Shown: positions 9,049 through 17,252 of the stretch, piece after piece
Layout of the letters: every line of letters starts with the position of its first letter
Position numbering within the stretch: position 1 is the first letter of the stretch
Source of the DNA: CAZCVI01 sp964502145
Lineage (GTDB): Bacteria > Acidobacteriota > Aminicenantia > UBA2199
Direction: 5' to 3'
Length of the DNA stretch: 64,000 bases
Assembly: GCA_964502145.1 (NCBI GenBank)
Contig: CAZCVI010000024.1
Span: forward strand, 25,115 to 89,114
Notes under the pieces: generated by a model
What the model was told of the DNA's origin: nothing
Seen by the model: the letters and a program-made list of their open reading frames with translations, nothing else
Database searches by the model: none
Made by a program: the position numbers and the translations under genes

Positions 9049-9177
9049 CATGGGTATGTAAGACCCTTTCATTTCAAAAAGATGCTCAGACACTCAGTCA
9101 TGATATTTCTATGATGTTTTTCGTCTCGCTTTTATATAAATTATTTAAATACGGTTAATTAAAACAGGAGGAATTGT

Positions 9178-10545
9178 ATGAATAGAACCAATTTTTATTT
9201 TCCCTTTGCTCTGTGCGTAAGCTTGATCGTGGTTCTGGCTAGCGTATTACCAGTGCAGGCCGCCACCAAGGAATTAAGCCAGGAATCACAGGCATGCCTT
9301 GAATGTCACGAGGATTTAAATCCCGGTATTGTTATCCCGTGGAAAGAAAGTAAGATGGGGAAAGAAGCAATCGGTTGTTACGAATGCCATATGGCTGAAA
9401 AAACCGACAAAGACGCTTTCGAACACGAGGGATTTACTATTTCCGTTATTGTCTCACCCAAAGATTGCAGTCGTTGTCACCCCAAGGAAGTTGCCGAGAT
9501 GACCGGTTCCCATCACGCCCAGGCCAATAAATTTGCCGGTTCCCTGGACAATGTACTCGGTCGCATCGTTACCGGTGAAGCTAATTTTGATCTGGGTTGC
9601 GCCCAGTGTCATGGTTCGGATGTTGTCATTGGCAAGGACGGCAAACCCGTGGTAGGGCCATGGCCCAATACCGGTATCGGACGTTTGAACCCAGATGGCA
9701 CCAATGGCTCCTGCATTGCTTGTCACCAACGCCATTTTTTCAGCGTCAAACAGGCCCGCGAGCCCAAAACCTGCGGCAAATGCCACCAGGGACCAGATCA
9801 TCCCCAAATTGAAATCTATGAGCTATCCAAACATGGTATCGCCTATGAAACATTTAAAGAAAAAATGAACATGGATAACTCCGAATGGGTGCTGGGGAAA
9901 GATTATTTCTACACGCCCACGTGCAGCACCTGCCACATGGGTAAAACCCGCCAACTGGAACGTACCCACGATGTGGGCACCCGTATCGCCTGGACATTGC
10001 GTCCTCCTATTTCTAAAAAACTCCCTGATTGTGAAAAGAAAAGAACCGCTATGAAAATGGTTTGCAGCGAATGTCATCAGTCCAATTGGTATGAAGGATT
10101 TTTTGTTCAGTTTGATCGTTTTGTTGACCTGTATAACGATAAATTCGCCATTCCTGGGCAGGAGATGATGGATTTCTTGCAAAAAGAGAAAGTCACGGAT
10201 GTCACCCCGTTTAATGAACAGGTAGAAATTGATTGGTGGCACATGTGGCACCATGAAGGTCGCCGTGCCCGCCATGGGGCAGCCATGTTTGCCCCCGACT
10301 GGTCACACTGGCACGGGCTCTATGAAGTTGCCATTAATTTCTACTTCCACCTGATCCCCAGTGCCAATAAAGCTGTCGCCCTAAAAAATGACAACGCTTT
10401 AACCGCACGGTGGGAGACGTTGCGAGATGCCATCCTGAGTCGTTTGGAACATAAATGGCAAAAAGGTCTACCCCAAGAAGAACTACGTGAAATAGTCGAG
10501 TTCTACGAAAAAAGGTACGGGAAAAAAAGCGCGCCTACAAAATAA
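9178..10545 (+). CDS. Octaheme c-type cytochrome, hydroxylamine-oxidoreductase-like
   Basis: A 455-residue exported protein with a signal peptide (about 1-28, ending PVQA). Exactly eight CxxCH haem sites are visible: CLECH, CYECH, CSRCH, CAQCH, CIACH, CGKCH, CSTCH and CSECH. The region between haems 6 and 7 (HGIAYETFKEKM, WVLGKDYFYTPTC) and the C-terminal GLYEVAINFYFHL block match the hydroxylamine oxidoreductase (HAO) family, which includes ammonia-oxidiser HAO and the reductive HAO-like nitrite or hydroxylamine reductases. Whether the catalytic haem carries the cross-linking tyrosine cannot be decided by eye. The gene stands alone, with no HaoB, NrfH or quinol-oxidising partner beside it. 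AGGAGG precedes the ATG. Confidence 0.88.
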   Translation: MNRTNFYFPFALCVSLIVVLASVLPVQAATKELSQESQACLECHEDLNPGIVIPWKESKMGKEAIGCYECHMAEKTDKDAFEHEGFTISVIVSPKDCSRCHPKEVAEMTGSHHAQANKFAGSLDNVLGRIVTGEANFDLGCAQCHGSDVVIGKDGKPVVGPWPNTGIGRLNPDGTNGSCIACHQRHFFSVKQAREPKTCGKCHQGPDHPQIEIYELSKHGIAYETFKEKMNMDNSEWVLGKDYFYTPTCSTCHMGKTRQLERTHDVGTRIAWTLRPPISKKLPDCEKKRTAMKMVCSECHQSNWYEGFFVQFDRFVDLYNDKFAIPGQEMMDFLQKEKVTDVTPFNEQVEIDWWHMWHHEGRRARHGAAMFAPDWSHWHGLYEVAINFYFHLIPSANKAVALKNDNALTARWETLRDAILSRLEHKWQKGLPQEELREIVEFYEKRYGKKSAPTK

Positions 10546-10560
10546 TAGTACGATTAACCC

Positions 10561-10598
10561 GGGGGCGTGGTTTTTACCGCTTTACCACGCCTCCTCTT
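10561..10598. terminator. Hairpin terminator between convergent genes
   Basis: GGGGGCGTGGT (10561-10571) pairs with ACCACGCCTCC (10584-10594), followed by TCTTTT. It lies between the octaheme cytochrome gene (+) and the gene ending at 10599 (-), overlapping neither by more than a base. Confidence 0.75.
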
Positions 10599-12449
10599 TT
10601 AGCAAGAGGTTTTACCGCAATTGCGCACCGTGTCCACCAGCTCTTCGACAAATTCGTCACTCACGATATCGTTGTTTTTTGATAAAATCATCACCAGATA
10701 CGCTCGCTGATCCCATTCCAACTGGGTAAAATAGAGATTCACATCCGTTAATTTTCCCACCAGCTTGCTCAGTAGTTTTTTCTGCTGGCAATAGGACACC
10801 ACCAGCACCGTCCGGTGCGACGTAGGCAGTTGTTTGTAGCGCACCAGCAGTTCGTCGCTGGGAAGCACCTTGGAAGCTTCCACCGCATCCGAACAGGTGC
10901 GGATCAGTTCCAACAACACGGTGGGTGCGATTTCAATCTTGTACAGTTCATCAATATTAAAAAATATCTCCCGGATCAACCCCGCATCCACTGTTTTTAA
11001 ATGATCCAGCAGTTGGCTGAGGATACGGATATAGATGTCCCGGAACCCCTCGTCAAAATCACGGATCTCGCCATAAATCTTTCGGATCGTGCTTTTGATC
11101 GCATTATAGATATCTTTGATAGAGGTAAATTCCGAGAGGATGACCCGTAGTTTCAGGATGTTGATCTCGATTTTATTATGATGGACTTTTGGAGGAATCG
11201 TAGAGCTGATCTCAATACCCGGGATCAAACTCAACTTGGATATCAACTGGTAAATTCGTTTCTTCCGCGATTGGAATCCCACGATCACCAGTTTGATATT
11301 GTTGAGGAATTGGGATTTCCCGTCCACATTGATAAAAACCTGGGTCAAGTTAGTTCTTTTTAGCTCTTCCGATAAGAATGGAATAATAGCGCGTGCATAA
11401 TGCTCGAAACCTCCCACCGAATTCAACTTCGCGTATTTTTTGCTGCACGCGATGGAAATCAATTTATCTAATGATGCTTCGATCGATTTGATCCGTTTCC
11501 CATCCAAAGGCTTTTCGTTGCGATCCAATATCTCGATCCGGTAAACCAGGATGCCGTCACGGGTGACATAACTCTTGTGATGTTTGATAATATGATCCGG
11601 CACAATATGATTCAACGTTTTCAAAAAATCTTCAATGGAAAACGCCTGTTCCTTGCAGACAAAAGAGATTCCCGTTAACTCCTCTGCCGAGGTTTCAAAG
11701 TTTTTGACTTTAACGATCTCTTCTACCGTGCCGCTTTTGATCATGTTCTGGTAGACATAATTATCCAGGATCAGGTGCGCCAAGTCAGTTATTTTGCGTT
11801 CTTCCAGGTATTCACGCGACCGTGAGCTGACAAACTTCAGTACTTCCCCACTCTCTTCCACCAATTTGACCAGTTCAGAATTGTGGTACAGCTCGCGGAT
11901 TTTTTTTATAATGCGATTGAATATCTCATATTTTACCGCCTCGTCGTCCAGTAGCAGGTATTTGCTGTTGCTCCACCGTGCCGCTTCCTTGATCTCCAGG
12001 ATCAAATCCTTTTGCCCGTCCACAAAGGCCGCATATTCATCAGGATTTTTTAATTGGAAGGTTAATATCACAATGCCCAGCATTTTTCCCATAAAATCAA
12101 GCGTAAATCCCTTCATTACCAGTACATTCCGTTGCTTATGATGGATGATGCCCAGAATGGAATTGGACATCCCCGGCCAATCCTCTGCCAATACCCCCAG
12201 CACAAAGGCATCGGGAAGTTCCTGCTCTTGACACTCTTCCAAGACAATCACTTCTTTCTTCTTCGTGATATCCCAATTATGAAGCAACTGGATGACCAAT
12301 GCCTGCTGGGTTTCCAATGGGAACGTCTGGTGTGAATGGACGATTTTCCCCAGCAGTGTTTTGATCTTACGCACCGATATGGTCACGCCCTTCTGTTTGA
12401 GACGACCATGCAATAGCACAATTTCTTTTTCATTTAAATTTAGATCCAT
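10599..12449 (-). CDS. Unknown protein with an ACT-like N-terminal domain
   Basis: I do not recognise this 616-residue protein as a named family. Residues about 80-150 (FVLGVLAEDWPGMSNSIL, then GIVILTFQLKNPDEYAAF) have the beta-alpha-beta look of an ACT regulatory domain, as also found in the N-terminal part of large NAD-glutamate dehydrogenases. Two further alpha/beta stretches lie near 270-340 and 370-430. The rest is helical and charged. There is no signal peptide, membrane segment or obvious catalytic motif, so it is cytoplasmic. The ATG at 12449, behind a G-rich CGGGGG sequence, is preferred over a TTG nine codons upstream. It is a single gene, divergent from the HU gene. Confidence 0.5.
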   Translation of the reverse strand: MDLNLNEKEIVLLHGRLKQKGVTISVRKIKTLLGKIVHSHQTFPLETQQALVIQLLHNWDITKKKEVIVLEECQEQELPDAFVLGVLAEDWPGMSNSILGIIHHKQRNVLVMKGFTLDFMGKMLGIVILTFQLKNPDEYAAFVDGQKDLILEIKEAARWSNSKYLLLDDEAVKYEIFNRIIKKIRELYHNSELVKLVEESGEVLKFVSSRSREYLEERKITDLAHLILDNYVYQNMIKSGTVEEIVKVKNFETSAEELTGISFVCKEQAFSIEDFLKTLNHIVPDHIIKHHKSYVTRDGILVYRIEILDRNEKPLDGKRIKSIEASLDKLISIACSKKYAKLNSVGGFEHYARAIIPFLSEELKRTNLTQVFINVDGKSQFLNNIKLVIVGFQSRKKRIYQLISKLSLIPGIEISSTIPPKVHHNKIEINILKLRVILSEFTSIKDIYNAIKSTIRKIYGEIRDFDEGFRDIYIRILSQLLDHLKTVDAGLIREIFFNIDELYKIEIAPTVLLELIRTCSDAVEASKVLPSDELLVRYKQLPTSHRTVLVVSYCQQKKLLSKLVGKLTDVNLYFTQLEWDQRAYLVMILSKNNDIVSDEFVEELVDTVRNCGKTSC

Positions 12450-12634
12450 AATTGGCCCCCGTACTATTGTATTCAATCATGCAGAAAAAGTCAATCGGTA
12501 TATCCGCGGAATTTTTGTTTTCCCAAAGATTGCCAAAAAAAGGCCGATTTCCCTCCAAAAAACCCTTTTTTGGGGTCTTTTTAGCGAAATTTTAAAAAAA
12601 TTTAAAAAAAAAGTCTAAAAAAGCAGGTTATAGC

Positions 12635-12663
12635 TTGACATTTGATATTATATTAAATAAAAT
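12635..12663 (+). promoter_or_regulatory. Promoter of the HU gene
   Basis: TTGACA (12635-12640), 17-bp spacer, TAAAAT (12658-12663). Transcription would start near 12670, only about ten bases before the ATG, with GGAGG at 12671-12675 forming almost the whole leader. Confidence 0.65.
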
Positions 12664-12680
12664 AATGCCTGGAGGTAATC

Positions 12681-12953
12681 ATGAACAAAACAGAATTAGT
12701 GAAAGCTATTGCTGCTAAAGCAAAACTAAAACTGAGCGATACCGAAAAACTGGTAAACGCTTTTATCGAAACAGTGTCTGATGAGTTGAAAGGTAAAGGG
12801 AAAGTGACCCTGGTTGGATTCGGAACTTTTGCCATTGCTCACAGAAAAGAGAAAACTGGTGTTAACCCAAAAACCAGCGAGAAGATTACCATTAAAGCGA
12901 AAAACGTTCCTGTTTTCAAAGCAGGAAAGGCTTTAAAAGAAATCGTAAAGTAA
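12681..12953 (+). CDS. hup: DNA-binding protein HU
   Basis: A 90-residue nucleoid protein that bends and compacts DNA as a dimer. It has the complete HU/IHF layout: a helical N-terminus (MNKTELVKAIAAKAKL), the VTLVGFGTFAI strand pair, the DNA-gripping arm with RKEKTGVNPKTSEKITI (the usual GRNP/GVNP-type Pro at the arm tip), and the closing PVFKAGKALKEIV. The length is standard. GGAGG and a strong promoter precede it. Confidence 0.95.
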   Translation: MNKTELVKAIAAKAKLKLSDTEKLVNAFIETVSDELKGKGKVTLVGFGTFAIAHRKEKTGVNPKTSEKITIKAKNVPVFKAGKALKEIVK

Positions 12954-13000
12954 CGCGAGTTTTTAATCTCGTACACTTGCTCGGATTTTCAATTAAGTAC

Positions 13001-13082
13001 TACTGCTATTTACCCTGTGAAAACGGCCTGACGCATAGCTTAACATAGCATGCAGGGTAACGGTTCACAGGGTAAATCAGTA
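13001..13082. repeat. Long imperfect inverted repeat in the HU-porin intergenic region
   Basis: TACTGCTATTTACCCTGTGA (13001-13020) pairs with the inverted TCACAGGGTAAATCAGTA (13065-13082), apart from a small bulge. A shorter internal palindrome surrounds GCATAGCTTAACATAGC. It lies between two convergent genes. It could act as a bidirectional terminator or be a separate palindromic repeat type; CCCTGTGAAAACGGC also occurs near 5890-5904. Confidence 0.6.
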
Positions 13083-13211
13083 GTTATGCAGTGGTTATAC
13101 ATTGATTATCAGCTAAAGAAGAGAGATTACGTATCAATACGTTTCTCTCTTATCTTGCCTATTCTCCAAAGGGCTCTCACTCCCCCATTAATCCCCAATT
13201 TCCGGGGCAAA

Positions 13212-14234
13212 TCAATTATAGGTGTATTGTAAACAAATATAAAACAGATTGTTGTCCAATTTCGCCAGGCCAGCCGCCATGGTTTCGTCGCGCAACACGT
13301 AGTTGGCTTGCAGTTTGACATTTTTGTCGACGAAATAATTCAGGCCCAGGGTCAGGTGGTTGAATTTCTTGACGTCCGAATGGAAAATCTTGTTGTCGTT
13401 GGGAGTATAGAAGTCATATCTTACCACCGGTTCCAATTTAGCGATAGTGTATCCCAGCAGAATCGAGTAGCCGTGATATTTCCGTTCCGCATCTTTACCC
13501 CCGTATTTTCCAGCCAGATATTCAGCTTTGAAATTAAGCCCGTTCTTTTCATAGAAAAGGTGGCCGCCGTAGGAGTTGGTGGTGTAATCCAAATCGTCTT
13601 TTCCAGCGCTTGCAAAGGCTCCGATTTTCAGGCCATCCAGCGGTTTTGCTTCCAGTCGTGTCCAGAGGACCAGACCATTATCCGCGTGGGTGTATGTTGT
13701 AGCTTTGATGGCCGGGTCAAAAAGGGATGTTGCTTTCGGATTGGCGGCCATGACCGCGTAATAGAGTTTACCTTTGGCCAGTTCGCCGGAAACTTGCAGA
13801 CCAAACGCCCGGAATGATGAAAGTCGGCTAATGCCCCCCCAGTTCTCTGTGACCAGTGGTCGTTCCAGCATGTCCAGTTTTCCCGAAGATGTTAACGCCG
13901 AGGAAATCGCACCGGGTGCGGGAAATTGCCCTACCCTAATAGTAAACTGCGGCGAAAATAGAAAATCCAGATAGACATCCAGTACAGAGGCGACTTGTTT
14001 ATCCCACGCCACTTGAAATCCCCATTTGATATTTTTGGTCAGAGTCCCGTAAGGATTAAGTCGTAGCCGCCGCAGGGTAAAACCATAGAGATTATTATCG
14101 CTACCTTGTTGGGGCGTATAAGAGAACCAGGTCTGTACCAACCCTTTGAATTGCACTTCCGCGTTCAGTACACTGGACCCGGTCAAAAAAATCATCATAC
14201 TCAGTGTGGCTACTATTAAAAAATTTCTTTTCAT
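13212..14234 (-). CDS. Outer-membrane porin, phosphate-selective porin O/P-like
   Basis: The 340-residue protein begins with a clear signal peptide (MKRNFLIVATLSMMIFLTG...LNA), then alternating amphipathic strands to a C-terminal aromatic end (YICLQYTYN), as expected for a trimeric 16-18-strand porin. The N-terminal part (FKGLVQTWFSYTPQQG, FTLRRLRLNPYGTL, WDKQVASVLDVYLDF, VGQFPAPGA) is typical of the phosphate-selective porin O/P family (OprO/OprP). Real substrate choice cannot be inferred, since many members are not phosphate-specific. The ATG at 14234 is chosen because GGAGGT lies 7 bases upstream; the open frame extends further through part of repeat R3 without coding meaning. Confidence 0.8.
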   Translation of the reverse strand: MKRNFLIVATLSMMIFLTGSSVLNAEVQFKGLVQTWFSYTPQQGSDNNLYGFTLRRLRLNPYGTLTKNIKWGFQVAWDKQVASVLDVYLDFLFSPQFTIRVGQFPAPGAISSALTSSGKLDMLERPLVTENWGGISRLSSFRAFGLQVSGELAKGKLYYAVMAANPKATSLFDPAIKATTYTHADNGLVLWTRLEAKPLDGLKIGAFASAGKDDLDYTTNSYGGHLFYEKNGLNFKAEYLAGKYGGKDAERKYHGYSILLGYTIAKLEPVVRYDFYTPNDNKIFHSDVKKFNHLTLGLNYFVDKNVKLQANYVLRDETMAAGLAKLDNNLFYICLQYTYN

Positions 14235-14293
14235 AATTGTACCTCCGTCAAAAGCATATAAAATATTAATAGAAAAGTCAAGTAGGTTGGCCT

Positions 14294-14433
14294 GCCTGAA
14301 TCTACCGCCAAGTTTCTGAAATCGTTGTGGACGATATGGACAAAAAATGCTTTTGTTTTTGCTCCACATCGTCCATATCGTCCACTCTGTCCATGTCGTC
14401 CATGTTTTTTCAAGAATCTGGCGGTGAATCCAG
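14294..14433. repeat. Dispersed palindromic element, copy R3 (GGACGAT dialect, inverted relative to R1)
   Basis: About 140 bp, terminal repeats CCTGAATCTACCGCCAAG and CTGGCGGTGAATCCAGG. Its reverse complement matches R1 almost base for base, except for one missing 18-bp block equal to two 9-nt arm units, a single-base length change in an A/T run and a few end mismatches. It lies between the formate dehydrogenase operon end and the porin start. Confidence 0.88.
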
Positions 14434-14505
14434 GCCTGCTATGCAATTCACCGCCGCATTATTGAAATCTATATAGATGTATTGGAACCAGTGGCTTTAG
14501 TATAT

Positions 14506-17244
14506 TTATCGGCTCACCCTCTCTATCCGGCACGGTGTTTCTTTAAAACCTGGGATTCGCGAAAAGGGGTCCAGTCTGTCACTGGTTAATCGATTGACCG
14601 GGGCCGCTACGAAATGAAAGAGCATAAACAACTGGCCAAGACCCACCCGAAGTGTTTTTTTGATCGGCACTGTGATTTCTCCTTGCCGGGAGATCAGTTT
14701 GACTCGTTCCCCTTCTTGCAGTTTTAGTCTTGTTGCATCCGCCGGGTTGATTTCTAAAATGGGCCCCGGTTCATAGGTGCTGAGCGGCACAGATTGACCC
14801 GTCATGGTGGCGGTGTGGTACTGGTAAAGTGATCGCCCCGTGTTTAGGATAAACGGATATTTTAAATCTGCTTCTTCAGTGAGCGCTTCGTATTCCACAG
14901 GAATCAATTTGGCCAAGCCACAGGGGAAATTCTCTTGATGCATGAAAGGTGTACCCGGGTGATCTAACGTGGGACAGGGCCATTGCAGGTTTTCTGTTTC
15001 CAGGCGGCTGTAGCTGATACCCGCATAACTGGGGGTCACCGTGGCGATTTCTGTAAAAATATCGGCAGCACTGGCATATTCCATGGCATAGCCCATCCGT
15101 TTGGAGATTTCTGCAATATAGAACCAGTCTTCCTTACAGACTCCAGGCAAAGGGACGGCTTGACGCACGCGCAGGACGCGGCGGTCCGTATTGCTGAAGG
15201 TACCCTCTTTCTCCGCGAAACAGGCGGCAGGCAATACCACGTGGGCCAGTTTCGCTGTTTCTGATAAGAAGATATCTTGCACTACCAGGAACTCCAATTT
15301 TTCCAGGGCTTTTTGCGTGTGATTGAGATTCGGGTCCGTGAGCATGGGATTTTCTCCCATTACATAGATGACTTTTATCTGACCATTGTGGGCCGCGTTC
15401 ACTATTTCTACCGAACTCAATCCCGGTTTCGTTTCCAGTTGCGCCAAGGGAACCCCCCAGGCCTGGGCGAATTTTTCCCGGACCACCTCATCGTGTACCG
15501 GTTGGTAATCTGGGAAAACATTAAAAATGCAACCCATATCCGAGGCCCCCTGCACGTTGTTCTGACCGCGTAATGGGTTGATGCCCGTGCTGGGGCGTCC
15601 AAAGTTCCCTGTAATCAGTGCCATATTAATCAAGGCCAGCACATTGTGGGTGCCGTGTGTGCTCTGGCTCATGCCCATGCCCGTGATCACTGAGGCGCTT
15701 TTGGCCGAGCCATATATTCGTGCAGCCTTGATAATATCGGCGGCAGGAACTCCTGTAAGCATCTCTGTTTTCCTGGGAGTATAGTGTTGCACTACTTCTT
15801 TGAGTACCTTTAATGACTCTAACCCGCCTTCCACTCGTAACCCCACAAACGCTTCATCTACCAAGCCTTCTTCGATAATAATATGGATCAATCCATTAAT
15901 AAGCGCCACATCCGAACCCGGTTTTTGTCGCAGCCAAAGTGTCGCATATTTAACCAAGCCTGTGTGCCTCGGGTCAATGACAATAATCTGGGCGCCGTTT
16001 TTCGCTCCCTGTTTAATATAGGTCGCGCTAACCGGGTGCGTGTCCACCGGATTGGAACCAATCGCAATAATGCAGTCCGCATTCTCGAATTCTTGAACTG
16101 AATTACCCATCGCGCCACTTCCTATTGATTTTTGTAGTGCGGTCACCGTGGAAGCATGACAGAGGCGGGCGCAGTGTTCGACATTATTGGTTCCCAATAC
16201 CGCCCGGAAGAATTTCTGGAACAGATAATTTTCCTCGTTAGTGCATTTGGCAGAAGCAAAACCGCCAAAAACACTACTTCCGTACTTGGCTTTAATTGCG
16301 CTGAATTTTTTAGCAATCGTGTCCAATGCGTCTTCTATTGAAGTTTCTACTAACACCCCGTTTTTTCGGACCAGTGGTTGCGTTAACCGGTGTGGGCTGT
16401 GGATGAATTCATAACCGAAGCGACCTTTGACGCAGAGTCGGCCCATATTGGGCAGGGATTCGTGACCTGTGACCCGCACTACTTTTTCCTTTTGTATCCA
16501 CAGTTCCATCTGGCACCCCACGCCGCAATAGGTGCAGGTTGTTTTAATTTTGTGGTCTATCTCCCCTATATTTACCTGTGCTGTCAGTGGTTTTTCTACT
16601 AACGCGCCTGTCGGGCACAATTGCACGCACTCGCCGCAACCATCGCATTCAGAAAACCACCACTGGCCAAATCCCGCCACTATATAGGAGTGCAGACCGC
16701 GGGCTGCAAGCGACAACACGTTTTTTCCCTGGATTTCATCGCAGGCTTTCACGCAGCGGAAACATTTAATGCATTTCGTGCCATCATACACCAGTACCGG
16801 TGACGTTTCGTCCAGCGGATAGACCATTTCCTGCCAGAGAGAAGGAAACGTGCGGTGGGTTTTCTCTACCAAACCGTAACGCTCGATCAGCACTTTAAAT
16901 TCATCCAGATAACTCCCATCGTCCGTCTCGTTGTGTTCTGAGAGCAGCAGGTCCAGCAGTCCCCGGCGTAGCGATTCCAGTTCATCGTCAAACGCCGTCA
17001 CATCCAAACCTTCGGTAACGGAAACAGTGCAGGCGGCAGTCAGGCCCGAAGCGCCCTTGATTTTTACCAAACACAAACGACAGGCGCCGGTGGCTGTAAC
17101 CCGGGGATGGTAACACAGGCTCGGAATGGAAAAACCATTGTCCCGCGCTACCTGTAGTAAATTCGCACCTGCCGGTGCGGTGACTGGTTTGCCATCTATG
17201 GTCAGGCTAATCATTTTATTGGTCATGTGGTTGTGATTCATCAT
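14506..17244 (-). CDS. fdhA: Formate dehydrogenase catalytic subunit, cysteine type (molybdopterin)
   Basis: Oxidises formate to CO2 (or the reverse) at a Mo/W-bis-MGD site in the cytoplasm. In 913 residues I see a [2Fe-2S] domain (Cys44, 55, 58, 72), two ferredoxin-type [4Fe-4S] motifs (Cys158/161/164/168 and 200/203/206/210), the cofactor-proximal cluster CTYCGVGC...C, and the molybdopterin domains. The active-site residue is Cys362 (ARLCHASTV), encoded by TGT, so this is not a selenoprotein. The usual N-terminal His-Cys3 cluster is missing: after His104 no Cys occurs before 158. GAGGGAG supports the start at 17244 (or the adjacent ATG at 17241). It is the last gene of an operon with NuoE- and NuoF-like subunits. 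Confidence 0.88.
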   Translation of the reverse strand: MMNHNHMTNKMISLTIDGKPVTAPAGANLLQVARDNGFSIPSLCYHPRVTATGACRLCLVKIKGASGLTAACTVSVTEGLDVTAFDDELESLRRGLLDLLLSEHNETDDGSYLDEFKVLIERYGLVEKTHRTFPSLWQEMVYPLDETSPVLVYDGTKCIKCFRCVKACDEIQGKNVLSLAARGLHSYIVAGFGQWWFSECDGCGECVQLCPTGALVEKPLTAQVNIGEIDHKIKTTCTYCGVGCQMELWIQKEKVVRVTGHESLPNMGRLCVKGRFGYEFIHSPHRLTQPLVRKNGVLVETSIEDALDTIAKKFSAIKAKYGSSVFGGFASAKCTNEENYLFQKFFRAVLGTNNVEHCARLCHASTVTALQKSIGSGAMGNSVQEFENADCIIAIGSNPVDTHPVSATYIKQGAKNGAQIIVIDPRHTGLVKYATLWLRQKPGSDVALINGLIHIIIEEGLVDEAFVGLRVEGGLESLKVLKEVVQHYTPRKTEMLTGVPAADIIKAARIYGSAKSASVITGMGMSQSTHGTHNVLALINMALITGNFGRPSTGINPLRGQNNVQGASDMGCIFNVFPDYQPVHDEVVREKFAQAWGVPLAQLETKPGLSSVEIVNAAHNGQIKVIYVMGENPMLTDPNLNHTQKALEKLEFLVVQDIFLSETAKLAHVVLPAACFAEKEGTFSNTDRRVLRVRQAVPLPGVCKEDWFYIAEISKRMGYAMEYASAADIFTEIATVTPSYAGISYSRLETENLQWPCPTLDHPGTPFMHQENFPCGLAKLIPVEYEALTEEADLKYPFILNTGRSLYQYHTATMTGQSVPLSTYEPGPILEINPADATRLKLQEGERVKLISRQGEITVPIKKTLRVGLGQLFMLFHFVAAPVNRLTSDRLDPFSRIPGFKETPCRIERVSR

Positions 17245-17252
17245 GTTCTCCC

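Noticed and set aside
13308..13817. Long antisense open frame opposite the porin gene (also 9454-9807 opposite the octaheme cytochrome and 30147-30749 opposite ygeW)
   Set aside because: Shadow frames of genes with strong family support on the other strand; no recognisable domains or ribosome sites.
16154..16180. Possible selenocysteine codon in the formate dehydrogenase
   Set aside because: The active-site position is a TGT cysteine codon, and no in-frame TGA occurs in the gene.
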